NCBI RefSeq assembly: GCF_040436405.1
Contig: NZ_AP031575.1
Span: 3,213,501-3,277,500 of the forward strand
Source of the DNA: Marinomonas sp. THO17
Lineage (GTDB): Bacteria > Pseudomonadota > Gammaproteobacteria > Pseudomonadales > Marinomonadaceae
Direction: 5' to 3'
Length of the DNA stretch: 64,000 nucleotides
The number at the start of each line of letters is the position of its first letter. Within the stretch, counting starts at the first letter, position 1. The translations under genes and the position numbers were made by a program. This document shows positions 10,101 to 18,931 of the stretch, one piece after another. The notes beneath the pieces were generated by a model, which was not told where the DNA came from, searched no databases, and saw nothing but the letters and a program-made list of their open reading frames with translations.

Positions 10101-10700
10101 ATGAAACTAAAATTAGTGAGTGTATTTGCTGCTGGCGTGTTGTTGGCTGCTTGTAGTAAAGAGGTTGTACAACAAGAGGTTGCTGCGCCTGCACCTGCGC
10201 CTAGCTGCGTATTTGCAGATGGCTCAAATCAAGCCGCTCCTGATTGGGTATGTGGTGCACCGGTAGAAGGTGTCGCTTTGTCTGCGGTAGGCTACAGCGA
10301 GAAGTCTACGGCGGGTCCGAATTACATGAAGCAAATGGCTGCGACCTCAGCTCGTGTTGAATTGGCACAAATTTTAAGTGTTGACCTTCAAAACATGGTG
10401 AAGCAGTACGTTGAAACAACAGGCGCTGCTGATGCGGAAACGGTGGATCGTGTGAATAGTGTTGTGACCAAACAAGTCACAGAGCAACAACTTGTAGGCT
10501 CGCGCGTGATTCGTCAAATGCCAACACCTAGCGGTGGTCTTGTGGTTTTGGTTGGTTTAGATCCATCACAAGTGGAAGGCGTCGCTGAGAGCATTTTACG
10601 TACTTCCATGAAGAATGAAGCAGCTTTGTACCAGAAGCTTGAATCTGACAAGAGCTTTGAAGAGTTGGCTGCAGAAATCGCGAAACGTCACTCTAATTAA
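10101..10700 (+). CDS. LPP20-family lipoprotein
   Basis: A 199-residue predicted lipoprotein. It has a type II signal peptide with lipobox LLAAC, the lipidated cysteine being about residue 19, then a low-complexity Ala/Pro linker (QQEVAAPAPAPS). The following globular domain contains WVCGAPVEGVALSAVGYS and AATSARVELAQIL, a pattern resembling LPP20-type lipoproteins. Asp does not follow the cysteine, so outer-membrane sorting is likely. The gene is monocistronic between two terminators. The molecular role is unknown and family assignment is from memory of the pattern. Confidence 0.72.
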   Translation: MKLKLVSVFAAGVLLAACSKEVVQQEVAAPAPAPSCVFADGSNQAAPDWVCGAPVEGVALSAVGYSEKSTAGPNYMKQMAATSARVELAQILSVDLQNMVKQYVETTGAADAETVDRVNSVVTKQVTEQQLVGSRVIRQMPTPSGGLVVLVGLDPSQVEGVAESILRTSMKNEAALYQKLESDKSFEELAAEIAKRHSN

Positions 10701-10714
10701 GATAATGATTAGAT

Positions 10715-10754
10715 AAAAGCGGCCATTCTTAGAAAGGGGAATGGCCGCTTTTTT
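10715..10754. terminator. Bidirectional terminator between the lipoprotein and the thioesterase
   Basis: A perfect 10-bp stem (GCGGCCATTC at 10719-10728 with 10739-10748) is flanked by A4 on the left and T6 on the right, so it can stop transcription from both convergent genes. Confidence 0.9.
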
Positions 10755-10779
10755 GTGTATGCAAGCGTCTCTGTTGAGG

Positions 10780-11190
10780 CTATAAATTGCCATCTTCATC
10801 AAATATCGGTGTGGCCTTTTTGTTCGCATCGACAGCAACGAAGTTAAAATGCCCTGTAATGGCCTTAGTGCGTTTGTCACTGTGCAGTTCTTCCAGAAAT
10901 ATAATGACTTCGACTTTCAAAGAAGTTCGACCAACATGAACGACACGGGCTACAAGCTCGACTAAAATACCTGATGGGATAGGCTGTTTGAAATCCACTT
11001 TTTCAGTGGATATGGTGACCATGGGTTTACGGGAAAAACGTGTTGCTGCTATGTAAGCTACTTCATCCATCCATTGCAAAGCGATGCCACCAAATAGAGT
11101 ATCATAATGATTAGTGGTTCCAGGAAAGACCATTTTGGCCACACGAGTTTCGGAGATTTCTTCACGCTTCTGAATGAGTAGCTTATTCAT
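10780..11190 (-). CDS. Acyl-CoA thioesterase of the hotdog fold (YciA/BFIT-like)
   Basis: Probably hydrolyses acyl-CoA thioesters in the cytoplasm. The 136-residue single-hotdog protein has the family motif around NHYDTLFGGIALQWMDEVAY (residues about 27-46), with the Gly-Gly turn and Asp of the active site. It continues with STEKVDFKQPIPSGILVEL and VGRTSLKVEV, as in acyl-CoA hydrolases. The substrate cannot be read from sequence. Its ATG overlaps the start region of the divergent gene on the plus strand. Confidence 0.82.
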   Translation of the reverse strand: MNKLLIQKREEISETRVAKMVFPGTTNHYDTLFGGIALQWMDEVAYIAATRFSRKPMVTISTEKVDFKQPIPSGILVELVARVVHVGRTSLKVEVIIFLEELHSDKRTKAITGHFNFVAVDANKKATPIFDEDGNL

Positions 11191-12211
11191 GTACTTAAAA
11201 CCTTTTTACACAATATTCTATTTGAGTCTTATTATACTGGTAAGTGGTTGTGATAGTCGTTATCAAGCTCAAAACTTATTAGATGACTATGTAGCGGACT
11301 TGAATCGTTCCCAGTTAATTCGTCTGGATTCTCCAGCAATACTAATGCCAATCAGCTTGCCAACAGCGCGAGACCGAGCCAATAGCTTATCGACTTTTGA
11401 TGTGAGTTTGCTGGAGTTTTTATCATTACAGCAATGTGATGTGGGTATTGTGGCCGGTAGAAAGAATAGCATTCTAGGACGTGTCATGGCTGACAGTCAG
11501 CGTTTTCTGTATGAAATAGATATTATCAGAGCCATTGAAAGTTGTTCGATAAAGGATAAGGAATTGGCGCAAACACTCGAACAGGTAGCACAACAGAAGC
11601 GTGTAGAGCTTCCCAAAGCCTTTGGCAATGGGATTTTTAATGGCGCAGAAAGTGAGGCTTTTTTCAGCCTGTCGAATGGTTTTCTTCCGTTGACCTACCG
11701 CACTGCGGATCAACAGGACTTGATTAATGCTCTTACGCAATTGGTTCAACTGGGAAAGCAGATGCAGACTTTGCCTAAGCTGGACAGTGAGCAGTTTGAA
11801 CAAAACTTAAAAGTCATGATGGACAGTGAATACGCAGGAAGGCTCTTATTTAGCTTGGTTCAAATTCGAGTTTATCTCACCGCTGTAGGGCAACAAATTC
11901 AGGCGTTAACAGCAGATGATTGTGGCGCTCCTATGGCCTATTTGAAACAACAGTTTGAGCGGCATTATGTTAAGCAAATTCAGCCTTATATGGGGCGCAT
12001 CAGTCAGACGGCTTATCAGGTGTTACCCTTGTTAAATCAGTTGGCGGAATTGTCTTTTCTTAGTCCTAAGATGATGGTGTTTCTGACGCAGTTCGACATG
12101 TCGGCAGAACAAAGTGAATGGCGTCGTTATCAGCTTGCTTCACAGCAACATGCTAGGGCCTGGAGTCAGTGGTTTACGCTTTGTGGTGTTGGTATCGCGC
12201 CGAGCAATTAG
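11174..12211 (+). CDS. DUF3080-type lipoprotein of unknown function
   Basis: A 345-residue protein beginning with a hydrophobic signal segment and lipobox LVSGC, so a lipoprotein is predicted. The body contains LDDYVADLNR, LLEFLSLQQCDVG, and RKNSILGRVMADSQRFLYEID, which resemble the DUF3080 family of gammaproteobacterial lipoproteins. No biochemical role is known to me. Two starts are possible: ATG 11174, inside the divergent thioesterase gene, or ATG 11189, which would overlap the thioesterase start by two bases and shorten the signal peptide to a typical length. Neither has a clear ribosome site. I favour 11189 biologically but give the longer frame. Confidence 0.68.
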   Translation: MSSLFMYLKPFYTIFYLSLIILVSGCDSRYQAQNLLDDYVADLNRSQLIRLDSPAILMPISLPTARDRANSLSTFDVSLLEFLSLQQCDVGIVAGRKNSILGRVMADSQRFLYEIDIIRAIESCSIKDKELAQTLEQVAQQKRVELPKAFGNGIFNGAESEAFFSLSNGFLPLTYRTADQQDLINALTQLVQLGKQMQTLPKLDSEQFEQNLKVMMDSEYAGRLLFSLVQIRVYLTAVGQQIQALTADDCGAPMAYLKQQFERHYVKQIQPYMGRISQTAYQVLPLLNQLAELSFLSPKMMVFLTQFDMSAEQSEWRRYQLASQQHARAWSQWFTLCGVGIAPSN

Positions 12212-12219
12212 TGGCGGTG

Positions 12220-12543
12220 TCAGACCCGAGTGTTAATTTGATTTTCTAAGCTTTCCACTAGATCATATTCAAAGCTTGGGCCGTCTGCTAAAGGTTCTTC
12301 ATTTAAAGCTTTTAATAAAGCAATATTGGCCTCAGGGTTACTGGCGATACCATGAGCAAACTGCATAGGACGAGTAATGGCATGAGGCGAGTGTGCATTT
12401 AATTTGTCCTTGCTATTGATCAGAGAAGGACCTGGTTGGCTGAATAAGCTCATCATCAAAGCAAACTGTGGGCTGCCCGAAACGGACTGGCCGGTAATGC
12501 TGCTTTGTGTGACTTGTGTCTCGACGATTTCTCTAATGCTCAT
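12220..12543 (-). CDS. Small uncharacterised protein
   Basis: I do not recognise this 107-residue product. It is hydrophilic with no signal peptide or membrane segment; a central stretch reads SGSPQFALMMSLFSQPG and a C-terminal part reads SNPEANIALLKALNEEPLADGP, suggesting a small helical cytoplasmic protein. ATG 12543 is preferred to the TTG just upstream at 12546. It ends 9 bp from the convergent DUF3080 gene and has normal codon use, so it is probably a real gene. It might be related to the small gammaproteobacterial VC2046-type proteins, but I cannot support that. Confidence 0.6.
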   Translation of the reverse strand: MSIREIVETQVTQSSITGQSVSGSPQFALMMSLFSQPGPSLINSKDKLNAHSPHAITRPMQFAHGIASNPEANIALLKALNEEPLADGPSFEYDLVESLENQINTRV

Positions 12544-12817
12544 CAAGCTACCTACTGAATAGATTTGTCACTTTTATCGGCATTGATTGGGTTTTCTTAA
12601 GTGAGACGATGAAATATTTCTGTCTGCAAAATAAAGGTGAGATGCTTGGAATCTCTTGATCTGATTGTAATTTTTTGTAGAAAGCTTGCTTAATTACACG
12701 CTAAAGATGGCTGAAATTGCTCAAGCATCGTACTATAAGATCTTGTAGAAATGATATTTTTTGATTTATGTATCAGGGACTAGTTGGCTGCTAGGATCTT
12801 GTGGCAGGGCGTTATGA

Positions 12818-13882
12818 ATGCAGGATATTAACGAATTAATTGACAATGTTAGGCACAATGAAGCCATTGCACGCAAGTTTTTTGAAATAGAGCGTTGTAT
12901 TTTGTCGATTGGACGCTGCGATCAATTTGTTTCGACTCTGACCAAAGAAGTTCAGAAACAGTTCAATGTACCCTATGTTTGGGTCAATTTAATTAACGAA
13001 GCGCCTTTATCTCACCTAATTGAAAGCCTAGAAAAATTACCTGATTTACGTGATCGCGTGCTGTTTACCCGCCGCGGTGCAATGGTAGACATCATTAAAT
13101 CAAGCAGTAAAACCATTTTGGTGAATACTAACCTGAGTTTTTGTCGAGAAATTATTCCCTCTGTATATCGTGATGTGATTGGGTCAGTGGCGATTTCTCC
13201 TTTGACCATTGATGGAGAATTGGTTGGTTTATTTTGTCAGGCAGATGCAGACATCAGTCGTTACGATGCCAATACCAAGGACACCTTTTTATTGGATCAA
13301 TTGGCAATCAAGATCTCCATTTGTTTGAGCAATGTAACGGCCAGAGAAAAACTGGAGTATTTGGCGACCCGTGATCCATTAACAGGCTTATTGAATCGTC
13401 GACAATTAGAGCTAATGTTAGATCGCGAATTCGCTCGTTCTAAGCAACAAGAACGTGATTTAACCGTGGTATTTATTGATTGTGATGCCTTTAAGTCCAT
13501 CAATGACACCTTAGGCCATAACTGTGGTGACGAGGTGTTAGAGTACATTGCCAAGCGACTACTAAAATACGTACATAAACAAGGTTTGGCATTTCGCTTT
13601 GCCGGAGATGAATTTGTTTTCGTGATGCCAGGTAAAAGTTACGAACAAGCCATTGCGGTGGCTGAATCTATTCAAGAATACCTACAGTCTAATCCTTTAA
13701 GGTATAAATCCAATTTGGTTCCTATTACTATTAGCTATGGTGGAGCCAGTGTTTTATCCGATGTTCCAAGTAACTATAAACATCTGCTAAAAGTTGCAGA
13801 TGAGCGTCTCTACGACTATAAAAATAACCGTAAAAGATTGGTGCCAACCAAGGTCTTTAAATTTTTAAATAAGCTAAGATAG
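12818..13882 (+). CDS. Diguanylate cyclase with an N-terminal GAF/DUF484-like domain
   Basis: Predicted to make cyclic di-GMP. Residues 1-165 resemble the GAF-like DUF484 fold (FEIERCILSIGRCDQFVSTL, then SVAISPLTIDGELVGLFCQAD). Residues about 180-345 form the GGDEF domain, with RDPLTGLLNRR, the metal/nucleotide segment FIDCDAFKSINDTLGHNCGD, and the active-site loop reading AGDEF (262-266) instead of GGDEF. AGDEF variants can be active. There is no RxxD inhibitory site before the loop. No signal peptide or membrane span is visible, so it is cytosolic. The 270-bp gap before it holds no gene. Confidence 0.88.
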   Translation: MQDINELIDNVRHNEAIARKFFEIERCILSIGRCDQFVSTLTKEVQKQFNVPYVWVNLINEAPLSHLIESLEKLPDLRDRVLFTRRGAMVDIIKSSSKTILVNTNLSFCREIIPSVYRDVIGSVAISPLTIDGELVGLFCQADADISRYDANTKDTFLLDQLAIKISICLSNVTAREKLEYLATRDPLTGLLNRRQLELMLDREFARSKQQERDLTVVFIDCDAFKSINDTLGHNCGDEVLEYIAKRLLKYVHKQGLAFRFAGDEFVFVMPGKSYEQAIAVAESIQEYLQSNPLRYKSNLVPITISYGGASVLSDVPSNYKHLLKVADERLYDYKNNRKRLVPTKVFKFLNKLR

Positions 13883-13885
13883 TTT

Positions 13886-13900
13886 TGTAATTTTATTACA
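13886..13900. promoter_or_regulatory. HexR-like operator upstream of glk-zwf-eda
   Basis: The 15-bp near-palindrome TGTAATTTTATTACA closely matches the HexR consensus known in gammaproteobacteria (TGTAAT-www-ATTACA). It lies 86 bp before glk, in front of exactly the genes that HexR controls elsewhere. A weaker half-related site (TGTAAAATTTCA) follows near 13951. HexR itself is not in the window, so control in trans is inferred. Confidence 0.6.
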
Positions 13901-13986
13901 TTATTTCCTATTTGCTTTATAAAAATCGGTATTTTTTGCCTGTATTTTGTTGTAAAATTTCAAAAAAATGAATTTAGGGTTCACAT

Positions 13987-14961
13987 ATGTCCCATGCTTT
14001 AATTGCCGACCTTGGCGGTACTAATGCGCGTTTTGCCTTAGTGCCCATTCACCAATTTGAGCCACTTGAAGTAAAAGTGCTAGCCTGTAAGAACTACACT
14101 ACTTTCTTTGCTGCAGCAGCCGATTATATTGCCCATTGCAGTGTTGCTATGAAAGATATTGATGCCGTTGTGCTTGCTATCGCAGGCCCAGTCAATCAGC
14201 CTGTGATACGCTTTACCAATAACCCTTGGCAGTTCAGCCGAGAAGAGGTGCAAAATTATTTTGGCGTGGATAAAAAAGTCGCCTTATTGAATGATTTTGA
14301 TGCTATTGGTCATTGTCTTGAAGTCTTGCCAGAAAAAGATAAAGTTCAGTTGGGCGAACCAAGTAAAGTGGATCCGCAAGGTGCCAGTTGGGTAATAGGC
14401 GCTGGTACTGGGTTGGGCGTGGCTTGTGTGGTGCCACAAGATAATGGGCCAAACATTGTGCTGCCCGGAGAGGGTGGTCATGTGGACTTGTCTACTTGTA
14501 ATGAAGTCGAAGATGATATTCTGGTGTTTTTGCGCAAACGACACAAAAGAGTGTCGGCGGAACGTGTTTTATCTGGCATGGGGCTGGAAAATATTTACGA
14601 AGCACTTGCCGCTCGCGAAGGCCTTGAAAAGCGTCTTAGTGCGCCAGAAATTGGCGAGGCGTTAACAGTAGGAAATGACCCTATTGCAAAAGCCGCACTT
14701 GAACAATTTTTTGTTTTCTTAGGTCGAGTGATAGGGAACTTAGTACTATCTGTCGAAGCCCGTGGCGGTGTTTATATTGCCGGTGGTATAGTGCCACGTT
14801 ACTTGAAGGATATATTGTGTAGTGGCTTCCGTGAAGCTATGCATGACAAAGGTCGTATGAAAGAGTTTGTATCACCTATACCGACCTTTGTTGTGATGTC
14901 TGAATACCCAGGCCTGATGGGATGTGCATGTTATGCTTCCTATCTTGTGTCGAAAGCCTAG
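13987..14961 (+). CDS. glk: Glucokinase
   Basis: Phosphorylates glucose with ATP to glucose 6-phosphate in the cytoplasm. The 324-residue protein has the ATP phosphate-binding motif ADLGGTNARFAL at the N-terminus, the catalytic-Asp region LLNDFDAIGH, GAGTGLGVACV, and LPGEGGHVDLS, all typical of the bacterial (ROK-unrelated) Glk family. It precedes zwf by 19 bases and heads a cluster feeding the Entner-Doudoroff pathway; the HexR-like palindrome upstream suggests derepression when its intermediates accumulate. Confidence 0.95.
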   Translation: MSHALIADLGGTNARFALVPIHQFEPLEVKVLACKNYTTFFAAAADYIAHCSVAMKDIDAVVLAIAGPVNQPVIRFTNNPWQFSREEVQNYFGVDKKVALLNDFDAIGHCLEVLPEKDKVQLGEPSKVDPQGASWVIGAGTGLGVACVVPQDNGPNIVLPGEGGHVDLSTCNEVEDDILVFLRKRHKRVSAERVLSGMGLENIYEALAAREGLEKRLSAPEIGEALTVGNDPIAKAALEQFFVFLGRVIGNLVLSVEARGGVYIAGGIVPRYLKDILCSGFREAMHDKGRMKEFVSPIPTFVVMSEYPGLMGCACYASYLVSKA

Positions 14962-14980
14962 ATTAGTTGGAGATAAAATA

Positions 14981-16456
14981 ATGAAGGCCAGTTTAAAAGC
15001 CTGTGATGTGGTTATCTTTGGTGGCGGTGGCGACCTCGCCATGCGTAAGTTATTGCCTGCTTTGTATCATTTAGATATGGATGGCTTATTAGCACCAACG
15101 ACTCGCATCATAGGGGCTTCTCGACGTGAAGTGAGCGATGTGGATTACCAAACCAAAGTACGCGATGCTTTGGATGAGTTTGTACCCTCGAGCATAGGTG
15201 ACAATAAAATTTGGCCACGTTTCAAGGAGCGTTTAAGTTACGTTTCTGTTGACGCTCAACAAGAATCTGATTTTGCTCGTTTCAATGATCATCAAGTCGG
15301 CGGTGATGATAGGGATGTTGTTTTCTATTTGGCCACTTCTCCAGATTTGTTTGGCTCCATCTGTTCTTCGTTAGCAACTCATGGTTTAAACCAAGATCGT
15401 ATGCGTGTGGTACTGGAAAAACCACTTGGTCGCGATTTAATGTCTTCCCGTGCGATCAACGACGAAGTAATGAAAAACTTTAAAGAACAACAGGCATTTC
15501 GTATCGATCATTACTTAGGTAAAGAAACGGTACAAAACTTGTTGGCTATTCGCTTTGGTAATACTTTATTTGAGCCTCTTTGGGACAGCGCGCACATTGA
15601 TAATGTGCAAATCACCGTGTCTGAGACAGTCGGTGTTGAAGGACGTTGGGGTTACTATGACAAAGCTGGCGCCATGCGCGATATGGTGCAAAACCATCTG
15701 ATTCAATTGTTGTGCTTGGTGGCAATGGAGCCTCCCGGTCGAATGGACTCTGATTCCGTTCGTGATGAAAAAATCAAGGTATTGAAAGCATTACGTCCAA
15801 TTCTAGGAGCCAATGCCTATACTAAAACCGTTCGTGGCCAGTATGCGAAAGGCATGATCAAAGGCAAAGAGGTGCAAGGCTACTTTGATGAAGAGGGCAG
15901 TAATCCAGATTCTCGTACCGAAACCTTTGTCGCTTTGCGTGCTGATATTGATAATTGGCGTTGGGCGGGCGTGCCTTTCTACTTGCGCACAGGTAAGCGT
16001 TTAGGTCAGCGTTACTCAGAAATTGTTATTCAGTATAAATCTGTACCTCACAGCATTTTTAGCGACGAAAGCAATCGTCAACTGCAGCGTAACCAGTTAG
16101 TGATTCGTCTTCAGCCAGAAGAGAAAATTTCCCTTACAGTAATGAATAAGGTACCGGGGGCTAGTGAAGGAATGAACTTGCAACCTGTTGACCTTAACCT
16201 GAGTTTGACGGAAGCCTTTAATGACAAACGCAGTCCAGAAGCCTACGAGCGTTTATTGCTGGATGTAATGCGTAATGACGCTACCTTGTTTATGCGTTAT
16301 GACGAAGTAGAGGCTGCCTGGAAATGGGTTGACGGTATTATGTCTGCTTGGAGTCAGACCAGCGAACGTCCAAAAGAATACGCTGCTGGTTCTTGGGGGC
16401 CTGCCGCTTCCATGGCCTTGCCAATTAAAGATGGCCGTAATTGGCATGACTACTGA
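14981..16456 (+). CDS. zwf: Glucose-6-phosphate 1-dehydrogenase
   Basis: Oxidises glucose 6-phosphate to 6-phosphogluconolactone with NAD(P). The ATG at 14981 has GGAGA about 7 bases upstream and gives 491 residues, the usual size; the frame is open further upstream inside glk. The nucleotide-binding turn reads GGGGDLAMRKLLPALY where most homologues have GASGDLA, and the catalytic motif RIDHYLGKETVQN is intact. The gene for 6-phosphogluconolactonase, often next to zwf, is absent from this cluster. Confidence 0.95.
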   Translation: MKASLKACDVVIFGGGGDLAMRKLLPALYHLDMDGLLAPTTRIIGASRREVSDVDYQTKVRDALDEFVPSSIGDNKIWPRFKERLSYVSVDAQQESDFARFNDHQVGGDDRDVVFYLATSPDLFGSICSSLATHGLNQDRMRVVLEKPLGRDLMSSRAINDEVMKNFKEQQAFRIDHYLGKETVQNLLAIRFGNTLFEPLWDSAHIDNVQITVSETVGVEGRWGYYDKAGAMRDMVQNHLIQLLCLVAMEPPGRMDSDSVRDEKIKVLKALRPILGANAYTKTVRGQYAKGMIKGKEVQGYFDEEGSNPDSRTETFVALRADIDNWRWAGVPFYLRTGKRLGQRYSEIVIQYKSVPHSIFSDESNRQLQRNQLVIRLQPEEKISLTVMNKVPGASEGMNLQPVDLNLSLTEAFNDKRSPEAYERLLLDVMRNDATLFMRYDEVEAAWKWVDGIMSAWSQTSERPKEYAAGSWGPAASMALPIKDGRNWHDY

Positions 16457-16520
16457 GTGAATTTAGGCAGTAGTAATCGATAGAATAAGCTGAGCAAAAG
16501 AGTCGAAAAAGGAAAATAAA

Positions 16521-17147
16521 ATGACACAAACTTATACTGCAGAGCAGGTGATGACAGCCACGCCTGTTGTGCCTGTGATTGTTGTAGACGATGTTGATCA
16601 AGCTGTCGCTTTAGGCAAAGCCTTAGTAGCTGGTGGTGTGCCTGTGCTGGAAGTCACTTTGCGCACACCCGCTGCTTTAGATGCCATTGCTGCGCTGCGT
16701 AAAGAAGTACCAGACGCTATTGTCGGTGCCGGTACTGTATGTTCTCGTGAACAGTATGTGCAAGCTATTGAAGCCGGTTCTCAGTTCATCATCAGTCCTG
16801 GAATGACTGCAGACCTATTAACGGTCGGTAACGAATATGATGTGCCCTATCTACCAGCAGTGGCAACCATTTCTGATGTGCTTTTGGGAATGGAGTACGG
16901 CTATGATCGCTTCAAATTTTTCCCAGCTGAGGTCAACGGTGGCGTCAAAGCTTTGAAAGCCTTTGGTGGTCCTTTACCTCAGATTAAATTCTGTCCAACT
17001 GGTGGTATTGGTGCCAATAACTTCCGTGATTACTTAGCATTAGATAATGTGCTTTGTGTTGGTGGTTCTTGGATAGTGCCGACAGATTTGGTTCGAGCTG
17101 GTAAGTGGGATGAGATCACTGAACTGGCCAAGTCGGTCGCTCAATAG
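16521..17147 (+). CDS. eda: 2-keto-3-deoxy-6-phosphogluconate aldolase
   Basis: Cleaves KDPG to pyruvate and glyceraldehyde 3-phosphate, the last step of the Entner-Doudoroff pathway. The 208-residue class I aldolase has the general-base region VLEVTLRT, GAGTV, the Schiff-base lysine in RFKFFPAE, and the phosphate-binding CPTGGI near the C-terminus. It follows zwf by 64 bp without a visible terminator and ends at a strong hairpin, so glk-zwf-eda is probably one unit. edd is not present here. Confidence 0.95.
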   Translation: MTQTYTAEQVMTATPVVPVIVVDDVDQAVALGKALVAGGVPVLEVTLRTPAALDAIAALRKEVPDAIVGAGTVCSREQYVQAIEAGSQFIISPGMTADLLTVGNEYDVPYLPAVATISDVLLGMEYGYDRFKFFPAEVNGGVKALKAFGGPLPQIKFCPTGGIGANNFRDYLALDNVLCVGGSWIVPTDLVRAGKWDEITELAKSVAQ

Positions 17148-17166
17148 CATTGTCAGATGAAATATC

Positions 17167-17200
17167 AAAAAGGGAAGATGATGCGTCATCTTCCCTTTTT
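17167..17200. terminator. Bidirectional terminator between eda and the PhoH-family gene
   Basis: A perfect 11-bp stem (17171-17181 with 17186-17196) has a 4-base loop, with A4 before and T6 after. The arrangement serves eda on the plus strand and the convergent gene ending at 17205 on the minus strand. Confidence 0.92.
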
Positions 17201-17204
17201 TGTG

Positions 17205-18614
17205 TTACAGATTTTCTTCAGCAAATTCTGCTAAACGGCTTCTTTCAATGCCGTTAACATGCATGATGCTCGCGTACTTAAAGGATTTTGACTTTTCTAC
17301 TAAGTAAGTTAATCCTGAAGTGAGTGGCGTAATGTACTTGTTGTCTATTTGAGCTAAGTTGCCTAACACAATGATTTTAGAGTTGCTACCAATTCGTGTC
17401 ACAATGGATTTGAGTTGGAACTGAGTTAAACCTTGCGCTTCATCAACTATGATCAAAGCGTTGTTGAAGGAACGGCCACGCATAAAATTCAGTGATTTGA
17501 ATTGAATGTTGGCTTTTTGTTTTACGTAATCAATGCTGCTAATAGAATGCTCATCCGCGCCATGGAGGATTTCCAAGTTGTCATCAAATGCCGCTAACCA
17601 AGGAGCCATTTTTTCTTCCTCTGTTCCCGGTAAAAAACCAATGTCTTCTGCCATAGGAGGTGTTGAGCGAGCGACGATGATTTTATTGAAGCGTTTCTCT
17701 TCCATGGTGACCTGTAAGCCATAAGCCAGTGCTAATAGAGTTTTACCTGAGCCAGCTGGCCCTGTCATGACCATAAGATCTGAGTTCTCGTGACGTAGTA
17801 AGTAAAATGCCATGGCTTGTTCAAGGTTTCTTGGCTGGATACCCCAAAAATTTTGGTGCATTAAATGTTGTTTATTGATGTCCAGTAAATAAACGTATTC
17901 CTGATCTATATTGACGACAAAGCCGACAAAATCTTCATCATCGACAACAAACATATTTAAATACAGATTATTGAGTAAACTTTTACTGATGATGTGGACT
18001 GTGTGTTGCCCGTGAGCTTCGGTTCTGACACTGTCAATGCTAGACCAAAAACTGCCGCTGAATTCTACGTAGCCCTTGGTCATTAAATCCAAGTCGTCTA
18101 GCACCTTGTCCTTACGATAGTCTTCAACCCTTTCTAAGCCAGAGCCCTTGGCTTTGATACGCATATTAATATCTTTGGTGACCAAGCAGACGGAAGATCT
18201 CAGATGCGTAGCCTGAAGACTGAGTGCCACATTAATTATACGATTATCGTTAGCATGGTCATGGTTGCCATTAAGGAAGGGGACATTGTCAGTGGAAGTG
18301 ATTTGTTGGTCAGGAAAAATGGCTAGAGAGCCTTCGCAGGCCTTGGTTTGCTCTGTGTTGTCTGTGTTTTTGTCTAGGGTATGAATAGGAACACCAGCTT
18401 GCAGTTCTCTTGGTGTCGCGTCACCTACTATTTTGTCTATGGTGTTGATGGCCAATCTGGCTTCTCGGCTGACGTCTTTGTCACGCCTATCTTTGATGAT
18501 ATCGAGCTCCTCTAATACCGTCATGGGAATGACCACCATATGCTCGGCAAACGCGTAAATAGCTAATGGATCATGAAGTAACACATTGGTATCGAGAACG
18601 TAGATTTTTTCCAT
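17205..18614 (-). CDS. PIN-domain plus PhoH-type ATPase
   Basis: A 469-residue cytoplasmic protein. The N-terminal PIN ribonuclease-like domain (about 1-150) starts EKIYVLDTNVLLHDP with the first acidic active-site residue. A C-terminal PhoH NTPase domain (about 235-465) has Walker A MTGPAGSGKTLLAL and Walker B IIVDEAQGLT. In this family the pair is thought to couple RNA unwinding to cleavage; the substrate here is unknown. ATG 18614 is chosen because AGGAG (complement of 18624-18628) then lies 9 bases upstream; the TTG at 18620 would be too close. Single gene, with the gap to rpoD behind it. Confidence 0.9.
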   Translation of the reverse strand: MEKIYVLDTNVLLHDPLAIYAFAEHMVVIPMTVLEELDIIKDRRDKDVSREARLAINTIDKIVGDATPRELQAGVPIHTLDKNTDNTEQTKACEGSLAIFPDQQITSTDNVPFLNGNHDHANDNRIINVALSLQATHLRSSVCLVTKDINMRIKAKGSGLERVEDYRKDKVLDDLDLMTKGYVEFSGSFWSSIDSVRTEAHGQHTVHIISKSLLNNLYLNMFVVDDEDFVGFVVNIDQEYVYLLDINKQHLMHQNFWGIQPRNLEQAMAFYLLRHENSDLMVMTGPAGSGKTLLALAYGLQVTMEEKRFNKIIVARSTPPMAEDIGFLPGTEEEKMAPWLAAFDDNLEILHGADEHSISSIDYVKQKANIQFKSLNFMRGRSFNNALIIVDEAQGLTQFQLKSIVTRIGSNSKIIVLGNLAQIDNKYITPLTSGLTYLVEKSKSFKYASIMHVNGIERSRLAEFAEENL

Positions 18615-18884
18615 AGACAAGTACTCCTGTAGTCAGGGTGAAGTTTTTGGATTGTTAAGAATCGGCTTCGAAAAATGCTTTGAACTGAGTAGTAAATAAA
18701 AGAAATTGCAGCGAAAAATGTGTTTCTGCCACCTGTTAATGTGCAGAGAGAGGGGAGGATGTGTGGATAATATTGGCTTTTGTACAAGCTAAACCTCGCT
18801 GTCTTTATCCAAACTCTAATTCGAGTGTATGACAATTTGGTGTCTGATGCTTGTTTTTATTTAAGTTTTTGAATAAAAAGCAAT
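18615..18884. other. Gap upstream of the PhoH-family gene
   Basis: This stretch separates the PhoH-family start from the rpoD terminator. It is AT-rich and must contain the promoter of the PhoH-family gene on the minus strand, but no confident hexamer pair could be placed. I see no reading frame with coding character and no repeat. Confidence 0.4.
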
Positions 18885-18915
18885 AAAAAAGCCGTTATGG
18901 TCAGTAACGGCTTTT
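18885..18915. terminator. rpoD terminator
   Basis: The stem GCCGTTA/TAACGGC (18891-18897 with 18905-18911) has a 7-base loop. On the minus strand it is followed by six T (complement of 18885-18890) and ends the rpsU-yqeY-dnaG-rpoD operon 16 bp after the rpoD stop. Confidence 0.88.
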
Positions 18916-18931
18916 CAAATTGGAGTGATAT

